DNA of 7,007 nt, taken from positions 1 through 7,007 of the forward strand of contig VBCJ01000093.1 in assembly GCA_005884335.1 (NCBI GenBank), read 5' to 3'. Position numbers and translations under genes: made by a program. Below the pieces are notes generated by a model. That model was not told the origin of the DNA. It ran no database searches and worked only from the letters and a program-made list of their open reading frames with translations. Of the stretch, positions 1 through 6,156 are shown one piece after another (within the stretch, counting starts at the first letter, position 1; the number at the start of each line of letters is the position of its first letter). The DNA comes from Betaproteobacteria bacterium (GTDB lineage: Bacteria > Pseudomonadota > Gammaproteobacteria > Burkholderiales > SG8-39).

Positions 1-262
1 TCAGCGACACCGGCACCACGTAGTAGCCCGCCTCCGCCAGGGGCAAGGTCACCTGCGAAAGCACGCCGTAGGTGGCAGTGACCTCCGGAGTCTCGTTGAC
101 GGGCGGAAGCACGAGCATTGAAACGGGGCGGTTCTGCCTGAACGCGGTGTAGTCGTAGGCCGCGGGTGGGGTGGCGCACGCACCCAGCGCGGCGACCACG
201 ACCAGAGTCGCAGCCAGGCGACCCCAACGCGTCGTGCCCGGCGAAAATGCGCTGGTCGTCAT
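1..262 (-). CDS. DUF799 (GNA1162-type) lipoprotein, 3' end cut by window edge
   Basis: This is the third gene of the csgG operon. Only the first 87 residues are present; the rest lies beyond base 1. The N-terminus has a positive region (R12, R15), a hydrophobic stretch (about 16-27) and a lipobox LGAC with the lipidated Cys at residue 29, so export and lipidation are predicted. After it come the features I recognise for the DUF799/GNA1162 family: a DYTAFR segment, SMLVLPPVNE, then TATYGVLSQVT and PLAEAGYYVVPVSL. That family is an envelope lipoprotein with a TolB-like fold, repeatedly found beside CsgG and DUF4810 genes; its biochemical role is not established. The start is the ATG at 262, 24 bases after the preceding stop. 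No strong Shine-Dalgarno is visible, so translation may depend on the upstream gene. Another ATG at 274 leads to a stop after five codons and is not the start. Confidence 0.88.
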   Translation of the reverse strand, partial: MTTSAFSPGTTRWGRLAATLVVVAALGACATPPAAYDYTAFRQNRPVSMLVLPPVNETPEVTATYGVLSQVTLPLAEAGYYVVPVSL

Positions 263-286
263 AGGGTGTCGTGCATGGGCGCGGAA

Positions 287-661
287 TCAGGTTTTCGGGG
301 CCGTCATCCGCTTGAGCAAGAAGTCCATGTACTGCGTGGACTCGGGAAAGTTCAGCTTCTCGGCTTCGAGCTCCTGCTTTGCCTCGCCATCTCGTCCGAG
401 CCGAAGGTAAAGCATGGCGAGATGGGCCCGGAAGCCGGGCGGCAAGGCCGCACCGCGTGCCCGGGCCTTCTCCACCTGAGCCCCTAGGATGCGCAGTTGC
501 TCGTCGGGGCCCGACCTATCGGCCCTGAAATATTCGTATAACTGATCCTGGAAAGCTTCCCAGTGGTATAACCGCTTCGGCGCCGGCGCACATCCCACGA
601 GGACGCTGCCCATGGCGATCGCAGCAACCAGCTTCAGCGGGCGAGCACTTTTCGTTGCCAT
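287..661 (-). CDS. DUF4810 small lipoprotein
   Basis: A 124-residue lipoprotein, the middle gene of the csgG operon. The start chosen is the ATG at 661, because it puts a proper signal sequence at the N-terminus (K4, R7, K10, then a hydrophobic run) ending in the lipobox LVGC with Cys24. An upstream in-frame ATG at 697 would add 12 residues, overlap the csgG end and bury the signal, so it is disfavoured. The mature part begins with RLYHWEAFQDQLYEY, the hallmark I associate with DUF4810. It continues with a helical, TPR-like portion (residues about 57-115: EQLRILGAQVEKAR, AHLAMLYLRLGRDGEAKQEL, FPESTQYMDFLL), suggesting a protein-binding scaffold. Spacing to the csgG stop is 11 bases and to the DUF799 start 24 bases, so co-transcription is likely. 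The function is not known; a partner role for the CsgG-like lipoprotein is inferred from the conserved neighbourhood. Confidence 0.85.
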   Translation of the reverse strand: MATKSARPLKLVAAIAMGSVLVGCAPAPKRLYHWEAFQDQLYEYFRADRSGPDEQLRILGAQVEKARARGAALPPGFRAHLAMLYLRLGRDGEAKQELEAEKLNFPESTQYMDFLLKRMTAPKT

Positions 662-672
662 GACTTCTATAA

Positions 673-1350
673 CTACCGCGCTCCTTGCGCGGACCACTTC
701 CCGCTGTCGAGCGCGCTGACGAGATTGTTCACGGCTTCACGCATGGCGAGATCGAGCACCTTGCCGTTGAGCGTTGCGTCATAGCCCGCCGTGCCTCCAA
801 AGCCCACCACCTCGCGATTGGATAGGTTGTATTCGCCAGCACCGCGCGCCGAAAAAACCACCTCGGAAGACAGGCTGTTGACGATGTTCAGAGTCACCTT
901 GGCGTACGCGACTTGCGTTTTGCCGCGGCCAAGAATACCGAACAGCTGTCGATCGCCGACGTCCTTGCGGCCAAACTCGGAAATGTCGCCCGTGACTACG
1001 AAATCCGCGCCACGAATGGATTGGCTCTGAGACTTGAACTGCGCTTCCTGCTTGGTTTCCGCGAGGTTGTCACGATCCAACACATTGAAGCGTTGGGACT
1101 GCTGCAGGTGGGCGATCAGCGTCGTTTTGGCCTGGCTCCCGAGGCGGTCCACGCCATCGGTGAAAATGCCCCGCATGAAGCCCGAACGATTGTCGAACTT
1201 GCCCACCGAAACAGGAACCCGCGCGCCACGAAACGGCGTGGCCGCAGATTCCACCTTGGCTACTTCGACGCTGCGTGACGATTCGGTGGCGCAGCCGTAC
1301 ACGCCTAGAAGAACCGCGGTTGCAATTACAGTGACAAGAAATCGAGACAT
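673..1350 (-). CDS. CsgG/HfaB-family outer-membrane lipoprotein
   Basis: A 225-residue lipoprotein and first gene of the leftward operon. A signal peptide (residues 1-19) ends in the lipobox VYGC with Cys20. Family features follow in order: VPVSVGKFDNRSG (about 46-58), an SQAKTTLIAHLQQSQRFNVL helix-strand (about 72-91), GADFVVTGDISEFG (about 114-127), a YAKVTLNIVNS strand, SARGAGEY, and a C-terminal helix LAMREAVNNLVSAL. CsgG proper is an outer-membrane nonameric secretion channel for curli subunits; the E. coli protein is 277 residues, so this is a short relative. No curli subunit or chaperone genes are seen. The DUF4810 and DUF799 neighbours point to the separate CsgG-DUF4810-DUF799 lipoprotein cassette rather than to curli, so channel activity is unproven. 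A purine-rich GAGGGGG Shine-Dalgarno (1355-1361 on the plus strand) lies 4 bases before the ATG and supports this start. Confidence 0.88.
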   Translation of the reverse strand: MSRFLVTVIATAVLLGVYGCATESSRSVEVAKVESAATPFRGARVPVSVGKFDNRSGFMRGIFTDGVDRLGSQAKTTLIAHLQQSQRFNVLDRDNLAETKQEAQFKSQSQSIRGADFVVTGDISEFGRKDVGDRQLFGILGRGKTQVAYAKVTLNIVNSLSSEVVFSARGAGEYNLSNREVVGFGGTAGYDATLNGKVLDLAMREAVNNLVSALDSGKWSAQGAR

Positions 1351-1393
1351 GACGCCCCCTCAGGTTTCTGGATGCGGTGACATTGTAGTTTAT
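1351..1393 (-). promoter_or_regulatory. Leader and candidate promoter of the csgG operon
   Basis: On the minus strand a TACAAT hexamer (1387 down to 1382) resembles a sigma-70 -10 box, 31 bases upstream of the csgG ATG. A GAGGGGG ribosome-binding site follows at 1361-1355. No convincing -35 box lies 16-18 bases upstream. That position falls inside the tRNA-like segment (about 1404-1410), so an insertion at the tRNA could have replaced the native -35. The ribosome-binding site is well supported; the promoter is tentative. Confidence 0.35.
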
Positions 1394-1437
1394 CGGCGTC
1401 CCCAGGGGGACTCGAACTCCCGTTCCTGCAGTGAAGG
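1394..1437 (-). pseudogene. tRNA-Glu 3'-half fragment, candidate attachment-site remnant
   Basis: Read on the minus strand, this segment follows the layout of the 3' half of a bacterial tRNA-Glu element by element: anticodon-loop CCTTCAC with anticodon TTC (1437-1431), an anticodon-stem 3' strand TGCAG, a 4-base variable loop GAAC, T-stem GGGAG, T-loop TTCGAGT, T-stem CCCCC, acceptor 3' strand TGGGGAC, then GCCG where tRNA-Glu has GCCA. Each segment has the canonical length. It is not a working tRNA. The 33 or so bases 5' of the anticodon do not pair with the TGCAG stem, no GTCCCC-type 5' acceptor strand is present, the T-stem holds an A-C mismatch and the terminal CCA is CCG. A 3'-half-only copy starting at the anticodon loop is the classic footprint of tRNA-targeting site-specific integration. 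Chance similarity is unlikely given the exact spacing, but the match was made from remembered tRNA-Glu sequences. Confidence 0.65.
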
Positions 1438-1448
1438 AGCGAAAACGC

Positions 1449-2696
1449 CTACCCCAACGGCCCCAAGAACGGTTCCCCCAAAAAAGTATCGCTGTGCCCT
1501 TCCACCGCTTCCGGCCATTTCCTGTTGTCGATTTCCGGGCGCTGCGATTCGGGCCGCGGCTTGCCGTCCCAGCCGATTTGTTCCATGTAGTAGTACAGCT
1601 GGAAGGCGAAGCCGTCGGGATCGATGGCGAAGGCGCAGTAGTCGATGCCCGGGAACAGTTCGGGCGGAAGGTATTTGATCTCCACGCGGTTTTCCTCGAG
1701 GAACGCGATCGCGCCGCGCAGTTGTTTGTAGCTGCCGAGCTGCAGGCCGAACGACAGGAGCGTGGTGTCGGGGCGCAGGCGCAGTTGTTCGCGCAGCGCG
1801 ACCGGGTAGAGCGCCATGGTATGGTGCTCGGTGTTCGCGCGCAGGAACACGCAGCGGTGGCCCCTGTAGTTCACTTCCTCGGTGATGGTCAGGCCGAGGT
1901 CGTCGCGGTAGAAGCGCACCATCGGCTCCATGTCCTCGACGAACAATCGCACCGGCCCGATTCTCGCGATCTTGAAAGGCCGTGCGAGCAGGATGCCGCC
2001 GACGTCGTAGGTCTCCGGGCCGCCCATGTCGGTCGCGCGCAGGCCCTCCTCGATGGCGATTCCGTCTTTCGTCGCCTGCATCACCTCGGCGTATTCGGAC
2101 TGGTGCGGCAGCTGCGGCGGCTTCGAGTAGCGCACGCCGTACATCTCGCGCGGCTTCGAGTACCCGTCCCAGCCGATCTGCTCGATACCGTAGTAGAGCT
2201 CGTTGGTGTGGCCGTCGGGATCCGGCGGATAGAAATGCCAGTTCGATCCCGGCAGATCGCGGCCCGCGCGGCGGATCTGCTTGCCCCGGCGGGTAAACCA
2301 GTCGAACGCGTCCGACACTTCCTGCAGCGACCCGACCTGCCAGGTGATTTGATTGATGGTGCCCGAGGGCTTGAGCGAATGCGGGTTCAAGACAGCGTAG
2401 GCGTCCTTGGGAAAGAAGACGAAAGAGTGGTGATCGGTGCCGTGGCGCGAGAAGTAGCCGACCGTGGTGCCGACGCTCGCGCGCTTGTCCTCGGGCAGCC
2501 GCGGGCCGAAGTCGAGCGGGTCGGAGATGCGAAAGCCGAGCAGCCGGCAGTAGAAATCCTTGCTCTTCTCCGGATTGGCGACGTTGACGCCGAAATGGCC
2601 CAGGCGCCGGACGCGGAAGGGCCGGCGCATGATCACGCCGCCCACCTGGAACTCTGCCGCCGCGACGGCCGAAGTGAGGCGTTCGGGTTTGTTCAT
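1449..2696 (-). CDS. Tandem-domain VOC family protein (extradiol dioxygenase/glyoxalase fold)
   Basis: A 415-residue cytoplasmic protein made of two VOC domains arising from an internal duplication. The motif VGGxxxxRPFxxxRxG occurs at 18-33 and 232-247, and EQIGWDG closes each half at 172-178 and 372-378. Domain 1 has GHFGVNV (H34), DHHSFVFF (H89-H90) and NELYYG (E166). Compared with type I extradiol dioxygenases (BphC type, 2-His-1-Glu iron), H34 and E166 fit two metal ligands and H89/H90 the catalytic His pair. The second ligand His position reads NQITWQV (Gln116). Domain 2 keeps the HH pair (H291-H292) but has GPVRLFV, SFGLQL and AFQLYYY in place of the three ligands, so it is probably non-catalytic. 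The start is the ATG at 2696, with a GAGGAG ribosome-binding site 6 bases upstream; an upstream ATG at 2750 lacks this. Ring-cleavage, isomerase and binding roles are all possible; the substrate is unknown. Confidence 0.87.
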   Translation of the reverse strand: MNKPERLTSAVAAAEFQVGGVIMRRPFRVRRLGHFGVNVANPEKSKDFYCRLLGFRISDPLDFGPRLPEDKRASVGTTVGYFSRHGTDHHSFVFFPKDAYAVLNPHSLKPSGTINQITWQVGSLQEVSDAFDWFTRRGKQIRRAGRDLPGSNWHFYPPDPDGHTNELYYGIEQIGWDGYSKPREMYGVRYSKPPQLPHQSEYAEVMQATKDGIAIEEGLRATDMGGPETYDVGGILLARPFKIARIGPVRLFVEDMEPMVRFYRDDLGLTITEEVNYRGHRCVFLRANTEHHTMALYPVALREQLRLRPDTTLLSFGLQLGSYKQLRGAIAFLEENRVEIKYLPPELFPGIDYCAFAIDPDGFAFQLYYYMEQIGWDGKPRPESQRPEIDNRKWPEAVEGHSDTFLGEPFLGPLG

Positions 2697-2863
2697 GGGG
2701 TGCTCCTCGCTGACTGCCGTCGCCGCATTGTACGCCCGCCCCAAACGCATTACCCCGTTTTGGGTACTGCGGGGACTTGACCCGCCGCGAACGGCGGCGC
2801 ATGCTTTTCCCTACGGCCCACTCCCAGGGAGGGAAAGGGCTCATGACAAAAAAGGGAGGGACC
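2697..2863. promoter_or_regulatory. Divergent promoter region with two inverted repeats
   Basis: This region separates the leftward VOC gene from the rightward beta-helix gene. For the VOC gene, a minus-strand TACAAT (2732-2727) lies 30 bases before the ATG and resembles a -10 box; no good -35 is seen. For the beta-helix gene, plus-strand TTGACC (2777-2782) is a good -35 match, with a poor CATGCT -10 at 2800-2805 after 17 bases. Inverted repeat 1 has arms CCCCAAACG (2739-2747) and CGTTTTGGG (2756-2764), one mismatch in nine. Inverted repeat 2 has perfect arms CCGCCG (2782-2787) and CGGCGG (2792-2797) around CGAA, between the candidate -35 and -10. Their placement suits operators for a shared regulator, which is not encoded in this window. 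A GGAGG at 2855-2859 is the ribosome-binding site of the beta-helix gene. Confidence 0.45.
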
Positions 2864-4087
2864 ATGAAAGCACGTCGTCCGTTTGTCTTTACCATTGCCG
2901 CGCTCGCGCTCTTCGCGTTCAACTCCGGCGCCTGGGCGGACCCCACCAAGACCGTCGCCGTCGACTGCTCCGCGGGCGAGACGATCGCCAAGGCGCTCAC
3001 CCTCGGCGACGAGCGCAGGCCCTTGCTCATCCAGATCAGCGGGACCTGCAGCGAGCACCTGCTGATCGACCGCAACGACGTGACGCTCGCGGCGGGCATC
3101 CCGAGCGCCACCGTCAGCGGCCCCGACCCTGCGATCGACGTCATCAAGGTCAACGCCAGCCGGGTGACGATAGACGGCATCACCGTGACCGGGGGCCGCA
3201 ACGGCATCACCGGGAACAGCGCGCCGGGGCTCATCGTGCGCAACGCCACCGTGCAGGGCACGGGGCGCAACGGCATCACCTACGCGCACGGCGCGAGCGG
3301 CGTGGTGGACGGCTGCACGGTCGTCAACAACGCGCGCGACGGGGTAGCAGTCGACAGCGCGAGCGCCACCGTGATCAATTCGGAGGTCAGCCACAGCGGC
3401 CGGATGGGGATAGGCGTCTTCAACGGCGGCAGCGCCCGAATCGGCATCGACAACTTCAATGTCGGGGCAGGCAACGTGATCAGCGCCAACACGGTAAACG
3501 GAGTTCACATCGTCTTCGGCTCGACCGCCCTGATCGCGATGAATCAGATCACCGGCAACGGTACCGGCAATCCCACGGGGAGCGGGATCAACTTGACTTC
3601 CGCGAGCGCCGATATCGTGGGCGGGAACATGGTATCCGGCAACGCCGGCACGGGGATCAACCTGCGCAGCAGCTCGGCGGTGATCGGGGATCAGAATTTC
3701 GGCCTCACCACGGTCAACACCGTCACCGGCAACGGCAACCCGGCGTCGCAGGGCGGCATCTCCGGCTTCCTCGGTTCCTCGATGTCCATCCGCGACGCGG
3801 TCATCAGCGGAAACGCGGTCGCCGGTCTCATCCTGACGACCCGATCATCGGTGCAGATCGCGTCGACCACGATCCAGAACAACCTGGCGACCCTACCGGG
3901 CAACGGCGACGGCATACGGATCGTCCTCGGCTCCGCGCTCTTCGCCCAGGCGCCGAACGGCACGGTGACCGGAAACGCGGGATTCGGCCTGCTGTGCACG
4001 GACGCGGAGTCGAGTGTGATCAACATCCCCTTGCTCGGGATCGGGTCCAACACAGCGGGACCCGTCTCAGGCTGCACGGGGTTCTGA
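2864..4087 (+). CDS. Secreted right-handed parallel beta-helix repeat protein
   Basis: A 407-residue exported protein. Residues 1-25 form a Sec signal peptide (KARR, hydrophobic core, AWA before D26), so the mature protein should start at DPTKT. The rest is a series of beta-helix coils with recurring strand-turn units: VTIDGITVTGGRNGI, LIVRNATVQGTGRNGI, VVDGCTVVNNARDGV, ATVINSEVSHSGRMGI, then ITGNG, VSGNAGTG, VTGNGNP, ISGNAVAG and VTGNAGFG. This is the pectin-lyase-like/PbH1 fold. Five cysteines (35, 62, 151, 378, 404) allow disulfides capping each end (35-62 and 378-404). The fold includes polysaccharide lyases, hydrolases and adhesins. I see no lyase active-site signature, so no enzyme activity is assigned. 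The start at 2864 has GGAGG 4 bases upstream; the ATG at 2843, also with a purine-rich site, is an alternative adding seven residues. A terminator follows directly. Confidence 0.85.
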   Translation: MKARRPFVFTIAALALFAFNSGAWADPTKTVAVDCSAGETIAKALTLGDERRPLLIQISGTCSEHLLIDRNDVTLAAGIPSATVSGPDPAIDVIKVNASRVTIDGITVTGGRNGITGNSAPGLIVRNATVQGTGRNGITYAHGASGVVDGCTVVNNARDGVAVDSASATVINSEVSHSGRMGIGVFNGGSARIGIDNFNVGAGNVISANTVNGVHIVFGSTALIAMNQITGNGTGNPTGSGINLTSASADIVGGNMVSGNAGTGINLRSSSAVIGDQNFGLTTVNTVTGNGNPASQGGISGFLGSSMSIRDAVISGNAVAGLILTTRSSVQIASTTIQNNLATLPGNGDGIRIVLGSALFAQAPNGTVTGNAGFGLLCTDAESSVINIPLLGIGSNTAGPVSGCTGF

Positions 4088-4101
4088 ACGACCCAGCCTT
4101 T

Positions 4102-4130
4102 GGGCTCCGCCTCAGGCGGAGCCCGCTTTT
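4102..4130 (+). terminator. Rho-independent terminator after the beta-helix gene
   Basis: A perfect 10-base-pair GC-rich stem, GGGCTCCGCC (4102-4111) and GGCGGAGCCC (4115-4124), with a TCA loop, is followed by GCTTTT (4125-4130). It starts 14 bases after the beta-helix stop and ends 35 bases before the next start codon. The T-tract has only four consecutive T residues, so some read-through into the downstream operon is possible. Confidence 0.88.
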
Positions 4131-4165
4131 CGCTCTTGAAGTACCATCCCGGTCGGAGCGGGAGA

Positions 4166-5197
4166 ATGAAATTCGGCGTCTTCGACCACATGGACGCGAG
4201 CGGCGAGCCGCTTGCCGAGCTCTTCGAGAACCGGCTGCGGCTCGCCGAGGCCTACGACCGGATCGGCCTGCACGCTCTGCATGTCGCCGAGCACCACTCG
4301 ACGCCGCTCGGGATGTCGCCCTCGCCTTCGGTTTTCCTCGCGCTCGCGGCGCAGCGCACCCAACGCCTCCGCATCGGGCCCCTGGTGTATACGCTGCCGC
4401 TCTACCACCCCTTGCGCCTCGCCGAGGAGATCTGCACCCTCGACCAGCTGAGCGGGGGAAGGCTCGAGCTCGGCGTGGGACGCGGCGTGTCTCCGCTCGA
4501 GATCGCCTCGTTCGGCGTCGATCCCGCGAAATCGCAGGCGATGTACCTCGAGGCCTACCAGGTCGTGATGAAGGCGCTGGGCTCGCGAAGCGTCAGCTTC
4601 CGGGGCGAGTACTACACATTCGAAGATGTGCCCTTCATCCTGGAGCCGGTGCAGCAGCCGCACCCGCCGCTCTGGTACGGCGTGTTCAACGCGGAGAGCA
4701 CCGAATGGGCGGCGAGCGCCGGGGTGAACGTCGTCACCAACCTGCCTGCTGCGGCCGTGCGCGCCATCACCGACTCATACCGCGCGCATTGGGCGAAGCT
4801 CCGCCGCGACCCGAAGCGCATTCCGTTCATGGGAATGAACCGGCACATGGTGATCGCCGAGACCGACCGCGAGGCGATGCAGATCGGGCGGCGCGCCTAT
4901 CGGCGCTGGTTCGCCAGTTTCACCAGCCTCTGGCGCAGGCGCAGGGTCCCGTTGCCGAAGAACATCGCCTACTCCGAGGACTTCGACGGAATCGTGGCGA
5001 GCGGGCAGGCGATCGCCGGATCGCCGCAAACCGTGCGCGACGCAATCGCCCGGCAGGCGGCGGAGAGCGGCGTGAATTACCTCCTCGCGCGCTTCGCCTT
5101 CGGCGACCTGTCCCTGGAGGAATCGCTGCACTCGGCGCACCTCTTCGCCCAGGCCGTGATGCCGGGGCTCGCCTCCGCGCCGGTGAGCGCCGCCTGA
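4166..5197 (+). CDS. LLM-class (luciferase-like) flavin-dependent monooxygenase
   Basis: A 343-residue cytoplasmic TIM-barrel oxidoreductase of the bacterial luciferase-like family, which uses reduced flavin (FMNH2, or F420 in some branches) to oxidise organic substrates. Signature segments are MKFGVFDH at the first strand, HVAEHHSTP (E42-H43-H44), LRIGPLVYTLPLYHPLRLAEE (about 68-88), LDQLSGGR with D93, and GRLELGVGRG (98-107). A PVQQPHPPLWYG segment and a C-terminal IAGSPQTVRDAI segment are also typical. Length is normal for the family. The ATG at 4166 places MKFGVF as first strand and has GGAG (4155-4158) 7 bases upstream; in-frame TTG at 4100 falls at the terminator and is rejected. The next gene begins 5 bases after the stop, so the two are co-translated. 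The substrate is unknown. The dehydrogenase and M24 neighbours suggest a catabolic oxidation step. Confidence 0.9.
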   Translation: MKFGVFDHMDASGEPLAELFENRLRLAEAYDRIGLHALHVAEHHSTPLGMSPSPSVFLALAAQRTQRLRIGPLVYTLPLYHPLRLAEEICTLDQLSGGRLELGVGRGVSPLEIASFGVDPAKSQAMYLEAYQVVMKALGSRSVSFRGEYYTFEDVPFILEPVQQPHPPLWYGVFNAESTEWAASAGVNVVTNLPAAAVRAITDSYRAHWAKLRRDPKRIPFMGMNRHMVIAETDREAMQIGRRAYRRWFASFTSLWRRRRVPLPKNIAYSEDFDGIVASGQAIAGSPQTVRDAIARQAAESGVNYLLARFAFGDLSLEESLHSAHLFAQAVMPGLASAPVSAA

Positions 5198-5202
5198 CTC
5201 CC

Positions 5203-6156
5203 ATGACGAACGTGCTCATCGTGCTCACCCTTCCTGAAGCGGTGCGCATGCAGTACTTCGAGCACGTGAAGAAGCATTTCCCCGAGGTCAGGCTCGAGAT
5301 GGTCGACCACCACAGCAAGGTCGATCCCTACATCGCCGCGGCCGAAGTCCTCATCACCTTCGGCCCGCACGTCGCCAACCACGTATTCGAGAAGGCGAAG
5401 AACCTGAAATGGGTGCAGGCCCTGGGCACCGGCGTGGACGGAATCGCCGACCAGCCGGCACTGCGCAAGGACGTGCTTCTCACGAACATGCACGGCTTTC
5501 ACGGGGGTCCCGTTTCGGAAGCGGCGCTCCTTGCGATGCTCTCGCTCGCGCGCGAGCTGCCGCGGTCGCTGCGAGCGCAGGCGCGGCGCAAATGGGAGCG
5601 CTTTCCGGTGAAGCTGCTCAAGGGAAAAACGGTCGGCATCTTCGGAGTCGGCACGATCGCGGCCGAGCTCGCCCCGAAGTGCAAGGCGCTGGGGATGAAG
5701 GTCGTGGGCGTCTCGTCGGCTGCGCGCGAGGTTCGGGGATTCGACGCGATGCACGGGCGCGAGGACCTCGAGCAGGCGGTGAAGGACTGGGACTACTTCG
5801 TGCTCCTCACCCCTTTCACTCCCGGGACGAAAAACATCGTCGACGCGAAAATCTTCGCGGCGATGAAGCCCTCGAGCTTCTTCATCAACCTCGCGCGCGG
5901 CGGCGTGGTGGACGAGGACGCGCTGCTCGATGCGCTGAAGAAGAAGAAAATCGCCGGCGCCGCGCTCGACGTGTTCGCCCAAGAGCCCCTGCCCGAAGAT
6001 TCGCCCTTCTGGGACCTGGAGAACGTCATCGTCACGCAGCACCAGGGCGGGTTCTTCGACGGCTACCCGGGCTTCGCGCTTCCCGTGGTGGAGGAAAACA
6101 TGCGCAAGTACCTTGCCGGGGACTTGAAGGGCATGATCAATGTGGTAAAACGCTGA
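5203..6156 (+). CDS. D-2-hydroxyacid dehydrogenase (NAD(P)-binding, GhrA/SerA type)
   Basis: A 317-residue cytoplasmic enzyme interconverting D-2-hydroxyacids and 2-oxoacids. The substrate domain contains WVQALGTGVDGI (70-81) and the SEAALLAMLSLAREL helix (105-119). The Rossmann motif is GVGTIA (148-153), with Ala at the usual last Gly. The catalytic residues are all present: Arg232 in INLARGG, Glu261 in DVFAQEPLP and His280 in TQHQGG, where the family commonly has TPHxAG. After the second Rossmann strand the sequence is VVGVSSAAR, with no acidic residue in the NAD-specificity position and Arg175 nearby. This hints at NADP(H) use, as in GhrA-like glyoxylate/hydroxypyruvate reductases (inference). 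The ATG at 5203 lies 5 bases after the previous stop and lacks a strong Shine-Dalgarno, so translational coupling is likely. Its frame is open far upstream, but the domain begins here. The next gene's ATG abuts its stop codon. Confidence 0.93.
   Translation: MTNVLIVLTLPEAVRMQYFEHVKKHFPEVRLEMVDHHSKVDPYIAAAEVLITFGPHVANHVFEKAKNLKWVQALGTGVDGIADQPALRKDVLLTNMHGFHGGPVSEAALLAMLSLARELPRSLRAQARRKWERFPVKLLKGKTVGIFGVGTIAAELAPKCKALGMKVVGVSSAAREVRGFDAMHGREDLEQAVKDWDYFVLLTPFTPGTKNIVDAKIFAAMKPSSFFINLARGGVVDEDALLDALKKKKIAGAALDVFAQEPLPEDSPFWDLENVIVTQHQGGFFDGYPGFALPVVEENMRKYLAGDLKGMINVVKR

Noticed and set aside
673..1350. Curli biogenesis csgG proper
   Set aside because: No other csg genes, a shorter protein and DUF4810/DUF799 neighbours argue for the separate lipoprotein cassette, so the gene symbol was withheld.
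1398..1411. GTCCCC-AG-GGGGAC perfect inverted repeat as an operator or terminator
   Set aside because: It is explained by the T-stem and acceptor strands of the tRNA-like segment lying side by side, and it has no T-tract.
1394..1490. A functional tRNA-Glu gene
   Set aside because: No 5' acceptor strand, D-arm or pairing anticodon 5' strand can be found; the upstream bases are the VOC C-terminal codons and short spacer. Only the 3' half is present.
1390..3279. A 629-codon open frame on the minus strand across the VOC gene and the divergent promoter region
   Set aside because: It overlaps the VOC gene in another frame, is compositionally biased and contains no recognisable domain; the VOC frame has clear motifs and a ribosome-binding site.
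3150..4010. Direct DNA repeats in the beta-helix gene (recurring ACCGGCAACGG-like words)
   Set aside because: These encode the periodic TGN/SGN turns of beta-helix coils; spacing and sequence vary as expected for protein repeats rather than a DNA repeat array or CRISPR.
2560..5202. A plus-strand reading frame open for about 880 codons before the dehydrogenase start, apparently giving a 1198-residue fusion
   Set aside because: The translation before 5203 is Arg/Ala/Pro-rich low-complexity sequence running antisense to VOC and out of frame with the beta-helix and LLM genes. Stop codons are rare in GC-rich shadow frames. The recognisable domain starts at the ATG at 5203.
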